Shown here piece after piece: positions 43,009 through 51,649 of a DNA stretch of 64,000 bases. The position numbers and the translations under genes were made by a program. The notes under the pieces are model-generated. The model was not told where the DNA came from and did not search any database. It saw only the letters and a list, made by a program, of their open reading frames with translations. Every line of letters begins with the position of its first letter. Position 1 is the stretch's first letter. This stretch comes from Nitrospira japonica (GTDB lineage: Bacteria > Nitrospirota > Thermodesulfovibrionia > UBA6902), in the NCBI GenBank assembly GCA_020723105.1, contig DYJL01000016.1:1-64000 (forward strand). Direction: 5' to 3'.

Positions 43009-44184
43009 TCAATCGCTTTCTACAGATTTCAGCATCTTATAGACTTGCACGGCGGGATAAATTTTATAGCCGCTCCTTATCTGCACTTCATCTCCGCCAT
43101 AAAAAATCCCTCCCCCCCATGGCAAATGAGGATGGATCCTGGCAAATTTTTTCAGTCCCCTGAAATAGTCATTAGTAATAGTTGCCCCTGCTTTAATTTC
43201 GACTGGAAACACATCATTTCCGATTTCATAAATCATATCAATTTCATTGCCGGCGCTGTCGCGGTAAAAACTGAGATTGCTGCGCTTGCCGTTGTTGGCC
43301 CTGTATTTGAGGGCTTCCACTATCACCATATTTTCAAAAAGATTTCCTCTTAAAGGGTCCCTGCTCATTTGTTTAGTATTTTCAATTCCCAGAAGATAGC
43401 TCGCCAGTCCTACATCATAGAAATAGAGTTTGGGAGATTTAACAAGCCGTTTTGAGATATTCCTGAAGTAAGGGTGCAGAAGAAAAATGATATAACTTGC
43501 TTCAAGTATAGTGATCCAGCTTCTCACTGTTGTGTGAGATACGCCAACCTCGTTTGCAAGGTTATGCATGTTCAGTATCTGCCCGATTCTTCCCGCACAA
43601 AGTTTAAGAAATTTCTGAAAAAGACCAAGGTCCCGGATATTGATGATCTGACGTAAGTCACGTTCCACATATGTTTCAAGATAATCTCCGAGAGCCTGGG
43701 TGGGATTTAACTTCATATCATAAATTCTGGGATAAAACCCTTGAAGAAGCAGATGATCAATTGAAGGGATTTCACTTATGCTTTTAATTTCTTCTATGCA
43801 AAAAGGGAGAAGTTTTAGCAGGGCCGTTCTTCCGGCAAGCGACTGTGTAATGTTCATGATGACTTCAAACTGTTGACTTCCCGTAAGGATGAACTGCCCG
43901 GTCTTCTTCTGTTCATCTACAAGCACCTGAATGTAGGATAAAAGTTCCGGAGCTCTCTGTATTTCATCGAGTATCGCTCCATCGGGGTATCCGGACAAGA
44001 ATCCTCGAGGGTCCTCCTTTGCAAATTGTCTCGTGTCGATGGCCTCAAGATTGACATATGCTTTTTTTAAAAAAACTTTTTTGCATAGTGTTGTTTTTCC
44101 ACTTTGGCGGGGGCCTGTTATGGTTATGACGGGATATTGTTTTGCAAGACTTATCAAAACCGGTTCGATCGCACGATCAATCAT
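43009..44184 (-). CDS. AAA ATPase with DUF4143
   Basis: A 391-residue ATPase on the minus strand: Walker A TGPRQSGKTT at 23-32, Walker B GAILDEIQRA, ILTGSQQFEV, LLQGFYPRIYDMK, YFYDVGLASYLLG and a C-terminal NEIDMIYE...FPVEIKAG nuclease-like block. It is opposite in direction to its neighbours and bounded by a 29-base direct repeat (42947 and 44297), as if inserted as a unit. Confidence 0.87.
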   Translation of the reverse strand: MIDRAIEPVLISLAKQYPVITITGPRQSGKTTLCKKVFLKKAYVNLEAIDTRQFAKEDPRGFLSGYPDGAILDEIQRAPELLSYIQVLVDEQKKTGQFILTGSQQFEVIMNITQSLAGRTALLKLLPFCIEEIKSISEIPSIDHLLLQGFYPRIYDMKLNPTQALGDYLETYVERDLRQIINIRDLGLFQKFLKLCAGRIGQILNMHNLANEVGVSHTTVRSWITILEASYIIFLLHPYFRNISKRLVKSPKLYFYDVGLASYLLGIENTKQMSRDPLRGNLFENMVIVEALKYRANNGKRSNLSFYRDSAGNEIDMIYEIGNDVFPVEIKAGATITNDYFRGLKKFARIHPHLPWGGGIFYGGDEVQIRSGYKIYPAVQVYKMLKSVESD

Positions 44185-44523
44185 ACAATATGCTACCTAC
44201 ATTTTGTGTATTTTGCAAGTTAAACTTTCAAATTACATGTATTTATTGGTTGATAAAAAACTGTTTTATTGGTTTGATTAGTTGAATTGGTTGAACCTGA
44301 AAAACCTCTCCAAACTGCCGCAGTTGTTTAGAAAATAACTGTGGCATATCGTAGAAAAAATAAAAAAAGAAGTTTGATAAATTTATCTTCAGAATGTTGG
44401 GGACATACTACATTTTAAGGGGACAAAGGGGACATTGAAGAATGAAGTCAGCTCCATACTCTGCCTCGATAACGATAAACTTGGTTTTATTGGTTGGGTT
44501 GATTTAATATGTTACAATAGCTC
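44185..44523. repeat. Intergenic region with tracts and direct repeat
   Basis: A TTTATTGGTTGATAAAAAAC and GTTTTATTGGTTTGATTAG tract lies at 44239-44295. It is followed directly by the second copy of the 29-base repeat (44297-44325). GGGGACATACTACATTTTAA and GGGGACAAAGGGGACATTG units lie at about 44399-44438, and a GGTTTTATTGGTTGGG tract at 44482-44503. No gene seen. Confidence 0.7.
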
Positions 44524-44949
44524 ATGAAACAGAAACGGGTATTAAATACAGAAGAAAAGAAGCATCTGATAGAAAAAATAGCTGCTTTTTTGCAGGAGAG
44601 GGGATATATTCTATTTGCTTATATCTTTGGTTCTTTTACTTCGGGGAAAAGCTTTAACGATATTGATGTAGGCATTTTTATTTCTGCTGAAAAACCGGAA
44701 TCATTGCTGGGTTTGGAATTAGCTATGGAAAGAGAACTTGGTGATATTCTTCATATCCCTGTTGATGTCCGGGTTATTAACAACGCTCCCCTCCCTTTTA
44801 CTTATAATGTCTTAAAAAGCGGAGCCGTAATTCTGGACAACAATAAATCTCTGAGGACTGATTTTGAAGGATTAATCTATAAAAAGTATTTTGATTATAA
44901 GCATCTCAGAAATGAATATTTAAGAGAAATTGTAAATGCCTCTTTTTAA
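44524..44949 (+). CDS. MntA-like nucleotidyltransferase antitoxin
   Basis: A 141-residue minimal nucleotidyltransferase: YIFGSFTSGKSFNDIDVGIF has the G-S and D-x-D catalytic residues. It overlaps the HepT gene by 14 bases. MntA-type enzymes inactivate HepT by AMP addition. Intact, unlike the chimeric copy at 1491. Confidence 0.88.
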   Translation: MKQKRVLNTEEKKHLIEKIAAFLQERGYILFAYIFGSFTSGKSFNDIDVGIFISAEKPESLLGLELAMERELGDILHIPVDVRVINNAPLPFTYNVLKSGAVILDNNKSLRTDFEGLIYKKYFDYKHLRNEYLREIVNASF

Positions 44950-45370
44950 TCCTGATAAAATAACAAAACTGGTTTCCGAGATGCGCAAGGCTGTAAATCG
45001 TTTGACCTTTCTCAAGACGCTTGAGAAGGAGGCATTTTTAAATGATCCTGACAAGATTGGCAGCGCAAAGTATAATTTTGTTGTGGCAATAGAAGTCGCC
45101 ATTGATATATGTAATCACGTCATATCACAAAACAGCTACAGGGTCCCTGATGATTATGCAGACACCTTTCAGGTTTTGGGCGAACAGGGAGCTTTCGATA
45201 CAGGCTTTATTAATGATCTGAAAGAGATGGCAAGATTCCGGAACAGATTAATACACTTATACGCGGAAGTGGATGACGAACAGATATATAGTATTCTCCG
45301 GTCACGGCTCGATGACTTTAAAACTTTTCTGGATAAAATTGCAGTATTTTTAAGACTGGATAAATTTTAG
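44936..45370 (+). CDS. HepT-like HEPN ribonuclease toxin (DUF86)
   Basis: A 144-residue HEPN toxin: RFRNRLIHLYAEVDDEQIY contains the R-x4-H-x-Y active site. YNFVVAIEVAIDICNHVIS is the usual first half of the bundle. It partners the overlapping MntA-like gene. Confidence 0.88.
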   Translation: MPLFNPDKITKLVSEMRKAVNRLTFLKTLEKEAFLNDPDKIGSAKYNFVVAIEVAIDICNHVISQNSYRVPDDYADTFQVLGEQGAFDTGFINDLKEMARFRNRLIHLYAEVDDEQIYSILRSRLDDFKTFLDKIAVFLRLDKF

Positions 45371-45384
45371 AGCTATTAACAAGC

Positions 45385-46746
45385 TTACCCCTTAATCCCT
45401 TCATTAAAACTCCCCATCCCCATCCCCACAAATGCGCAATAAGTAAAAAATACAGGGGCAATGTTTATTCCACTGCCAATGGTATATATCAGAACACACG
45501 GGATAAAGGCTATCAATGCTGAGAACAGGTTTTTCATATCCTGAGACAGTGCCTGCTCTCTTAATTTATAGAGTGTGATAGAGAGAAAGACGATCAAGTT
45601 GATAAACAGTACAGTGCCCACAATCCCCGTCTCAGCCAGTATTTGAAACCAGAATTGCTCGATACCCCCTACTTTTTTTAACGTTACCAATGCTATAGGA
45701 TAGATCTCATATTTTTTATAGTGTTCCAGATCATAATATGGTGAATCGTATTTAACTGAAACAACCCCGCCAAACATTCCGGGCCCGGCTCCCCACATAG
45801 GATGTTCTTCCCATATTTTTACAGCCATCTGCCGTGTTTGTGCCCGTATGTCAAAGTAACCCGGATCTTCATTATTGACATTATTCATTTTGTTAAAGAG
45901 GAGAAAAACTGTAATAAGCAGAAGCAGAAGAATGATCCATCTCCTGCGCTTAATGAGTTGCAGCAGTGTTACAAAAAACAGTCCTCCAAATGCCATCCTT
46001 GAGACACTCAGGAGAACTCCGGATAAAAGCGGAATAACTACTTTAATGTTTGCTATTTTCTCAGTATATAAATAGATAGTAAGTATCAGGAGATTCAGCA
46101 ATCCGAGTACATATGAATGGTATCCAGTTAATGATACAGGCCTGAATATACCATATCGCCATACTACATTTTTAAGAGTCGCTGTATCATCAACGGATAT
46201 ATTTGAAAAGATATATATGCTTTTATCTGTAATTTCTTTCCCCAATATATAAACAGAACCCATCGCCCAGACAAATTGTATTAGAGCAGTTATGCTGAAT
46301 ATTATCGCTATGATTAACAGAATACGAAATAATTTTCGGAAATCATTGAGGTCTCTGAAGAAGGCAGCATAAATGAAGATTACGAAAAAGTTTTTCAGAT
46401 AATCAAATGTGCCAAGAGATGTTACAAGGAGAGAATTCCCGTTGAGAATTCCGGATACCAGCCCATAACTACCAAAGAGAATTAAGGGGAAAAGCAAAAA
46501 AAAAAATATTTTACCGGAAAGTTTTCTGTGGTTATAGTATTCTCTGATTGCAAGCAACAGAAAAACGACAACTGTAAGTTCATCCAGATTATTAATGATA
46601 TTTGAAAGTTTGATGCTCCATAGTGAAACGTAGTCTGCAATTTTTAACTGAAAAGGTAATATTAAAAGAATAGTTGTAAGCCATAATCTTATGAGGCGTG
46701 TGTACGTAGTATTTTCAATGTATTCCTGATTGGGTAGTTTCTTCAT
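45385..46746 (-). CDS. O-antigen ligase/polymerase-like membrane protein
   Basis: A protein of about 453 residues with ten to twelve hydrophobic segments and a large loop containing HPMWGAGPGMFGGV, the Wzy_C/O-antigen ligase signature. ATG 46746 is preferred; the longer frame from 46821 would add 25 residues encoded by a GTCATTCC...GGAATGAC dispersed palindrome. The C-terminal GMGMGSFNEGIKG is encoded within a CCCCATCCCC/CCTTAATCCC tract at 45384-45430. Paired with the Wzz/GNVR gene. Confidence 0.82.
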   Translation of the reverse strand: MKKLPNQEYIENTTYTRLIRLWLTTILLILPFQLKIADYVSLWSIKLSNIINNLDELTVVVFLLLAIREYYNHRKLSGKIFFFLLFPLILFGSYGLVSGILNGNSLLVTSLGTFDYLKNFFVIFIYAAFFRDLNDFRKLFRILLIIAIIFSITALIQFVWAMGSVYILGKEITDKSIYIFSNISVDDTATLKNVVWRYGIFRPVSLTGYHSYVLGLLNLLILTIYLYTEKIANIKVVIPLLSGVLLSVSRMAFGGLFFVTLLQLIKRRRWIILLLLLITVFLLFNKMNNVNNEDPGYFDIRAQTRQMAVKIWEEHPMWGAGPGMFGGVVSVKYDSPYYDLEHYKKYEIYPIALVTLKKVGGIEQFWFQILAETGIVGTVLFINLIVFLSITLYKLREQALSQDMKNLFSALIAFIPCVLIYTIGSGINIAPVFFTYCAFVGMGMGSFNEGIKG

Positions 46747-46758
46747 GCTTTCTAATGC

Positions 46759-46815
46759 ATCGTCATTCCGGCTTGTCCAGAATATTTTCTGGATTCCTGC
46801 CTTCGCAGGAATGAC
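46759..46815. repeat. Dispersed palindromic repeat (CGTCATTCCGG...GGAATGAC)
   Basis: An inverted repeat with CGTCATTCC at one end and GGAATGACAA at the other, and CCAGAATATTTTCTGG inside. Related to the GTCATTCCCG palindromes at 5685 and 7456. It lies at the junction of two minus-strand genes and adds the spurious MIVIPAKAGIQKIFW extension. Confidence 0.75.
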
Positions 46816-46817
46816 AA

Positions 46818-48071
46818 TCAAGCCTTTTTTCTGAATGAAAGATATTTCTTGAGAGTGTCAAGCCGTTCATTCTTAGGGGCCTTCTCACGATATTCCATAA
46901 AAAATGCTAAAAAACAGGAGAAGAAAAAAGCAAAAATTGTAGTCATCAGAGCTTTTTTAAAGCCATATGTTCTTGTTGTCTTCTTTTTCTCCGGTGGGAC
47001 AGCTTTATCTATCACCTGGATCACAAAGGCGTCTTTCGACTCATCTATTTTTGCCAGTTCATATTGTTTAACTAAAATCTCATGAAGGGTTTCGTTGAAT
47101 TTCAATTCCCTGAATTTCCTCTTGTATTCCAGACCCAGAGAAGGTATCGTTCCGGTCGGGACAAAAAGATTCCTGCCGCTACTTTTGTCTGATTCAAGCT
47201 TTGCCAGTTCTTTTTTCAGCACCCGGATAGTTTCCTCAACCTTTTGGACGTCGGGGTTACTTATAGTAGAGTAAGATTTCATCACCTGCAGCTCAACCTC
47301 TTTTGCGGTTATCTGAGCTTCAAGGTTTGCGATTTTTTCGATGACCATTGTTGTCTGGGATTCTACCTGCAGCAAACCTGTTTTTTGCTGGAACATTTTG
47401 ATATCTTCTTCTGATTTTGCAAGGGCTTCATTGGTGTGTTTTAACTGCTCCTCGAAGAAGAGCCTCCTTTGAGCAGCCTCAGTAATAGCAAAATTCCTGA
47501 TAAAAAATTTCAATTCCTCAACTATCGCATTTGCAATGTTGACGGCCCTTTCGGCATTCTGATTCCTTACTGATATTCTCATTAAGGGAGATTGTGGCCC
47601 TTTAAGCAGGCTTACTCGGCTCTTATCTGTGAAATCAGGCTGAATCGTTATATCTCTAAAAAATCTTTTTCTTGTTGCTTCCAGGTCTTTTGCTCCATAA
47701 GCATCTTTCAATTTAAATCTATTGATAATCTTGTCTGAAAAAGTCCTGCTTTTGATGATTTCGACCAGCAGTTCTTGCTGGTTATAGATATTGCCACGTC
47801 TGACAGGGAAGATCCCAAAATCGCGAATAAACTGATTTGCTATGCTGATATTTTCTTCCTGGGGAGGCAATATGGATGTCTCAGCTTCATAAAAAGAAGC
47901 CTTAAGGAGAAGAGCTGTAATAAATGTCAATACAGCTACAGACAGGGTTATAGCAAGTATCAGCTTTTTCCGTTTTGCGAGGACAATGAGATAATCAAGA
48001 AGGTGTATCTCTTCCTCTTCCATCTCGGTATTGTCTTTAGCTGCTTTTTGCTCTTCCGGTTTATTTTCCAT
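46818..48071 (-). CDS. Wzz/GNVR chain-length determinant protein
   Basis: A 417-residue polysaccharide co-polymerase: N-terminal cytoplasmic segment, first membrane helix LILAITLSVAVLTFITALLL near 35-54, long periplasmic coiled coil (about 170-320), and second helix MTTIFAFFFSCFLAFFM near 388-404. It has no C-terminal tyrosine-kinase domain. It controls the chain length of polymer made by the Wzy partner encoded next to it. Confidence 0.87.
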   Translation of the reverse strand: MENKPEEQKAAKDNTEMEEEEIHLLDYLIVLAKRKKLILAITLSVAVLTFITALLLKASFYEAETSILPPQEENISIANQFIRDFGIFPVRRGNIYNQQELLVEIIKSRTFSDKIINRFKLKDAYGAKDLEATRKRFFRDITIQPDFTDKSRVSLLKGPQSPLMRISVRNQNAERAVNIANAIVEELKFFIRNFAITEAAQRRLFFEEQLKHTNEALAKSEEDIKMFQQKTGLLQVESQTTMVIEKIANLEAQITAKEVELQVMKSYSTISNPDVQKVEETIRVLKKELAKLESDKSSGRNLFVPTGTIPSLGLEYKRKFRELKFNETLHEILVKQYELAKIDESKDAFVIQVIDKAVPPEKKKTTRTYGFKKALMTTIFAFFFSCFLAFFMEYREKAPKNERLDTLKKYLSFRKKA

Positions 48072-48144
48072 GCAATTCCCCTGGGATTTCTCTGGACAGA
48101 TTTTTTAAGACCGTACCAATATTAAATGAGATTTCGTCACATTG

Positions 48145-49209
48145 TCAATCTGCTGGCAGGGTCTTGTACCAGATATTGCACGAGCCTTCCATGGACACCA
48201 TGCAGGGGCCTTTCGGGGTTTTTGGAGTGCAGGCTTTTTTAAATAATTTACACGCAGAGGGATAAGCCTTCCCCAGTACGATAGTTCCGCAGATGCAACC
48301 GGGGATTTTAGCCTCTTTTATATCTTCAAGCTCAAAGACCTTTCTGGCATTTCTTTCAGCGTACTGTTCCCTCAGTTCGAGTCCCGAAGCTGGAATGCAA
48401 CCGATACCCCTCCAGTTTACATCTGAAACCTCGAAGTATTTGTTCATAATCTTTTGCGCCTGAACATTTCCCTCTGGTTTGACCACCCCTTTATAGACAT
48501 TGGAAGTTTCCGCTTTTCCATTTTTTAACTGCTGCAGTATTTCCAGAATTCCGAGTAAAAGATTTTCTGCCTCAAAACCTGCTACAACTGTCGGGATGCC
48601 ATATTTTTCAGAAAACACATTCCAGGCATTTGAACCGACAATTGCTGAAACATGTCCCGGAGCGATAAAGCCGTCAATTCCGATTTCCGCATCCTTGACC
48701 AGAACCTCCATTATTGTCGGTGTTAATTTGTGCGAACTGAGGATGAATAGATTATCAGGGACCCCCATCTCCAGAATGCCGGCAGTGGGCGCGGTTGTGG
48801 TCTCAAAACCGATGGAGAAGAATACGAGCTTTTTGTCAGGATTTGATTTTGCAATATTTATCGCTTCAAAGGGCGAGGTGATCATCCTGAAATTTTTCCC
48901 TTGAGACCTGATGGAGCCTTTTTGTGTAGGGACTCTCAGCATGTCACCGTAAGTAACAAGGATAACGTCGTCTCTTGTTGAAAGGTTGATGGCATTGATG
49001 ATGTCGCTTTCAGGGCATACGCAGACCGGACAACCGGGTCCGGGGATTATCTCAAGATTTTCAGGCATCAGAGTTCTCATTCCTGAAAAGGCGATCGTGT
49101 GTTCATGCGAGCCGCAGACGTTCATGATGCGGATCTTCCTGTTGTCAGAAACAAGCGAGTGAATAAGTTTTATGATGTTTTTGGTCTTATGCATGTGTTT
49201 TCCTGGCAA
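48145..49209 (-). CDS. hypD: Hydrogenase maturation protein HypD
   Basis: A 354-residue HypD: NVCGSHEHTIAFSGMRTLMP, IIPGPGCPVCVCPESDI and the C-terminal cysteines PGCICGTIVLG and KACTPKTPKGPCMVSMEGSC for the [4Fe-4S] cluster. With HypC it builds the Fe(CN)2CO group of NiFe hydrogenase. A second start at ATG 49194 (MHKTKN) is possible. Last gene of the hypCABED run. Confidence 0.95.
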   Translation of the reverse strand: MPGKHMHKTKNIIKLIHSLVSDNRKIRIMNVCGSHEHTIAFSGMRTLMPENLEIIPGPGCPVCVCPESDIINAINLSTRDDVILVTYGDMLRVPTQKGSIRSQGKNFRMITSPFEAINIAKSNPDKKLVFFSIGFETTTAPTAGILEMGVPDNLFILSSHKLTPTIMEVLVKDAEIGIDGFIAPGHVSAIVGSNAWNVFSEKYGIPTVVAGFEAENLLLGILEILQQLKNGKAETSNVYKGVVKPEGNVQAQKIMNKYFEVSDVNWRGIGCIPASGLELREQYAERNARKVFELEDIKEAKIPGCICGTIVLGKAYPSACKLFKKACTPKTPKGPCMVSMEGSCNIWYKTLPAD

Positions 49210-49215
49210 TTCTCT

Positions 49216-50220
49216 TCAGCAGATCCTGGGCAGCAGGTCCTCTTCGAGCAGGTCCAGCAAACGCTCGCCTCCTATCCGGGTCCTTAACTTTACTCTCCTG
49301 AAATCAGAAGTGATGTGCCCGATGATTGCTGCATTTTGCCCCAATGAGTGCTTCTTTAAAATATCAAGAATTTTGTCAGTGCTGTCTTTCGATACAATGA
49401 TAAGGGCCTTGCCCTCGTTTGCAAGATAAAGCGGATCATAGCCTAACATGTCCGAAATAAAGCGGACGTCTTCCCTTACCGGCACCTGGTCCTCAAACAC
49501 CTCTATGCCGAATCCAGTGCTTCCGGAAAGTTCGGCCAGCACAGTGGCAACTCCTCCGCGTGTGGGGTCTCTCATCCATTTCAGTCCCTCAATATCAAAC
49601 AGCGGCGTAAGCAGATTATTTAACGGCGCACAGTCGCTTGCAACCGGCGCTTTGATATCAAATTCATTCCTTGCAATTGCAATGGCGGTGCCATGATCTC
49701 CGATTGTGCCTGTCACAAGCACCACATCACCATCTGATACATTATCTGAATGCAAGGTCCTGACAACCTCGCCAAAGCCGGTTGTATTGATATACATGCC
49801 GTCGCATTTATCTTTCTCAACCACCTTGGTGTCTCCTGTTACTATATGAACTCCGGCATGCTGCACAGCTTCTCTGATACTTTGAAGAATGTCCTCAAGG
49901 CTTTCAACTGAAAAACCTTCTTCAAGAATAAATCCGATTGAAAGATATCTCGGCAGGGCCCCGCTTACAACAAGGTCATTGACAGTCCCGCAGACAGAGA
50001 GTTTGCCTATATTGCCCCCGGGGAAAAACAGGGGACGTACGACATATGAATCTGTGGTTATTGCTGAATGATGAGTTTTAAGATGCACATATGCCGCATC
50101 TTCAAGCGGTCTTAATTCTTCAGAGGCTATATGTTTCAGAAACACCTTTTCTATCAGCTCTCGTGTGAGCCTGCCTCCGCTGCCATGGCCGATTTCAATT
50201 TTTGAATTACTATTTTTCAT
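49216..50220 (-). CDS. hypE: Hydrogenase maturation protein HypE
   Basis: A 334-residue HypE that dehydrates the carbamoyl thioester on its C-terminal Cys to a cyanide. It starts MKNSNSKIEIGHGSGGRLTR and ends with the required PRIC. An upstream in-frame start at 50283 would add IVSHREHRERQEEK, which is encoded by a CTCTGTGCTCTCTGTGGC tract overlapping the hypB end and is unlikely to be real. The hypB stop overlaps the ATG by four bases. Confidence 0.95.
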   Translation of the reverse strand: MKNSNSKIEIGHGSGGRLTRELIEKVFLKHIASEELRPLEDAAYVHLKTHHSAITTDSYVVRPLFFPGGNIGKLSVCGTVNDLVVSGALPRYLSIGFILEEGFSVESLEDILQSIREAVQHAGVHIVTGDTKVVEKDKCDGMYINTTGFGEVVRTLHSDNVSDGDVVLVTGTIGDHGTAIAIARNEFDIKAPVASDCAPLNNLLTPLFDIEGLKWMRDPTRGGVATVLAELSGSTGFGIEVFEDQVPVREDVRFISDMLGYDPLYLANEGKALIIVSKDSTDKILDILKKHSLGQNAAIIGHITSDFRRVKLRTRIGGERLLDLLEEDLLPRIC

Positions 50221-50954
50221 TTTCTCTTCTTGTCTTTCTCTGTGCTCTCTGTGGCTAACAATTTTTTTATATAATCCACCCAATCTTCAATCCCTTCTCC
50301 TGTTTTAGCGGAGGTCACAAGAATCTTTAAAGACGGGTTCAAAGACAGAGCATCTTTTTTAATCTTTTCCATATCAAAGTCAAAATAAGGCAGAAGGTCT
50401 GATTTTGAAATAATGAGCGCCTGTGACGTCCTGAGGGCCTTTGGATATTTAAGCGGTTTGTCAGGCCCTTCAGGGACAGAAATAAGCACAACCCTCAAAT
50501 GCTCGCCGAGGTCAAAAAAAGAAGGGCATACGAGATTGCCCACATTTTCAATGAACAGGATGTCCAGCTTCTTGCCATCCAACTGATGCTCAAGCAAATG
50601 GAATCCTTTGTGAACAAGGCTTGAATCAAGATGACAGGCTCCTTCGGTGGTGAGTTGAATTGCAGGAATGCCTTTCTTCCGGATCCTTTCGGCATCGAGT
50701 TCTGTTTCAATATCGCCTTCGAGCACCCCGATATTTATTTCATTCTTCAGCACATCAATTGTCTTTTCAAGGAGCGTGGTCTTGCCCGAACCCGGAGAGC
50801 TGATAATGTTTATCGCAAGGATGCCGCCTTCAGTGAAGTGTTTCCTGTTATCTGCAGCAGCCTTTTCGTTTGCTTTCAGCAGACTCTGATTGACGTCAAT
50901 GATTTTCGTCCCGTTATGATTATGGTTATGGTCACATCCGCACACATCACACAT
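50217..50954 (-). CDS. hypB: Hydrogenase nickel-incorporation protein HypB
   Basis: A GTPase of about 245 residues: N-terminal MCDVCGCDHNHNHNG (the CxxCGC nickel site plus a short His stretch), P-loop SSPGSGKTTLLEK, GDIETELDAERI, ENVGNLVCPS and KSDLLPY. It delivers nickel to the hydrogenase large subunit with HypA. ATG 50954 matches the conserved start. The C-terminal ATESTEKDKKRK is encoded by the low-complexity tract at 50220-50262. Confidence 0.94.
   Translation of the reverse strand: MCDVCGCDHNHNHNGTKIIDVNQSLLKANEKAAADNRKHFTEGGILAINIISSPGSGKTTLLEKTIDVLKNEINIGVLEGDIETELDAERIRKKGIPAIQLTTEGACHLDSSLVHKGFHLLEHQLDGKKLDILFIENVGNLVCPSFFDLGEHLRVVLISVPEGPDKPLKYPKALRTSQALIISKSDLLPYFDFDMEKIKKDALSLNPSLKILVTSAKTGEGIEDWVDYIKKLLATESTEKDKKRK
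50220..50262. repeat. CTGTG-type tract at the hypB/hypE junction
   Basis: TCTCTTCTTGTCTTTCTCTG and TGCTCTCTGTGGCTAAC units. The same kind of tract lies at 8517-8545. It forms the last codons of hypB and a possible false extension of hypE. Confidence 0.65.
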
Positions 50955-50993
50955 TATGTTTGCCTCCAATTGGTTTGTCCGGGCATGAGTAAT

Positions 50994-51344
50994 CTATACC
51001 TCCACTTCAACATTCTCAATATGCTGCTCTTCTCCTGACAGTATTTTAAAGTTGTATGACTGACAATTTGGGCACATTGCAAAAGCATAGGCATCCATCT
51101 CAAATGGTTTGCTGCATTTATTGCATTCGTATACCATCGGGACTTCCTCTATCAGGATTGTTGCTTCGGACAGAAAGGGGTGTTCGAGCTTTACGGCATC
51201 AAAGGCAAATATCAGTGAATCTGTTACAATGCCCGACATCTTCCCGATTTTCAATTTGATGTTTGTGACTTTCTTTGCATTGTTTTCGCGTGCTATTTTC
51301 TTAAGCTCCTCAATCAGGCCCAGCGCTATCGAGACTTCATGCAC
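50994..51344 (-). CDS. hypA: Hydrogenase nickel-incorporation protein HypA
   Basis: A 117-residue HypA. GTG 51344 gives the conserved MHEVSIALGLIEEL with the nickel-binding His2; longer starts would lose this. The zinc site is YECNKC...MCPNC. It works with HypB to insert nickel. It overlaps the hypC stop by eight bases. Confidence 0.93.
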   Translation of the reverse strand: MHEVSIALGLIEELKKIARENNAKKVTNIKLKIGKMSGIVTDSLIFAFDAVKLEHPFLSEATILIEEVPMVYECNKCSKPFEMDAYAFAMCPNCQSYNFKILSGEEQHIENVEVEV

Positions 51345-51582
51345 CTTTTTCCTCCTCATCCATGGCCCTGAGGATTTCATCGAGGGTCCCCCATATCTCG
51401 TCAGCCATCTGCCGGTCTATCTTCTCAATCGCAAACCCCACATGCACAATGACATGGTCGCCGATATGGATTTGATCTTCTGGCAGGAGCTGCAGCCCTA
51501 TTTCCCTTTGCACGCCTTTGGCTTCTGCAACTCCTGAAGGATAATTTATTTCTACAATCTGCATGGGGACGCCGACGCACAT
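51337..51582 (-). CDS. hypC: Hydrogenase maturation protein HypC
   Basis: An 81-residue HypC/HupF chaperone starting MCVGVPMQIVEI with the essential Cys2, then GLQLLPEDQIHIGDHVIVHVGFAIEKID. It carries the iron group with HypD to the hydrogenase precursor. First gene of the hyp operon; GGGAG lies upstream of the ATG. Confidence 0.94.
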   Translation of the reverse strand: MCVGVPMQIVEINYPSGVAEAKGVQREIGLQLLPEDQIHIGDHVIVHVGFAIEKIDRQMADEIWGTLDEILRAMDEEEKGA

Positions 51583-51618
51583 GATGAGCTCCCGGTTAAA
51601 GGTTTTTTTAACTGGTAT

Positions 51619-51649
51619 ATTATAATCTTTTTGAGAAATATCTTTTCAA
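51619..51649 (-). promoter_or_regulatory. Possible sigma-70 promoter of the hyp operon
   Basis: On the minus strand TTGAAA (51649-51644) and TATAAT (51624-51619) are separated by 19 bases, 37 bases upstream of hypC. The -10 box is perfect but the spacing is a little long. The region 51650-51975 otherwise holds a CCCCCTACACCCTATCCCC tract at 51787-51822 and no gene. Confidence 0.45.

Noticed and set aside
46747-46821. N-terminal extension of the ligase (MIVIPAKAGIQKIFW)
   Set aside because: It is encoded by a dispersed palindromic repeat; the ATG at 46746 gives the expected membrane-protein start.
50221-50283. HypE extension with SHREHRERQEEK
   Set aside because: The codons come from a low-complexity CTGTG tract overlapping hypB; the conserved HypE start is at 50220.
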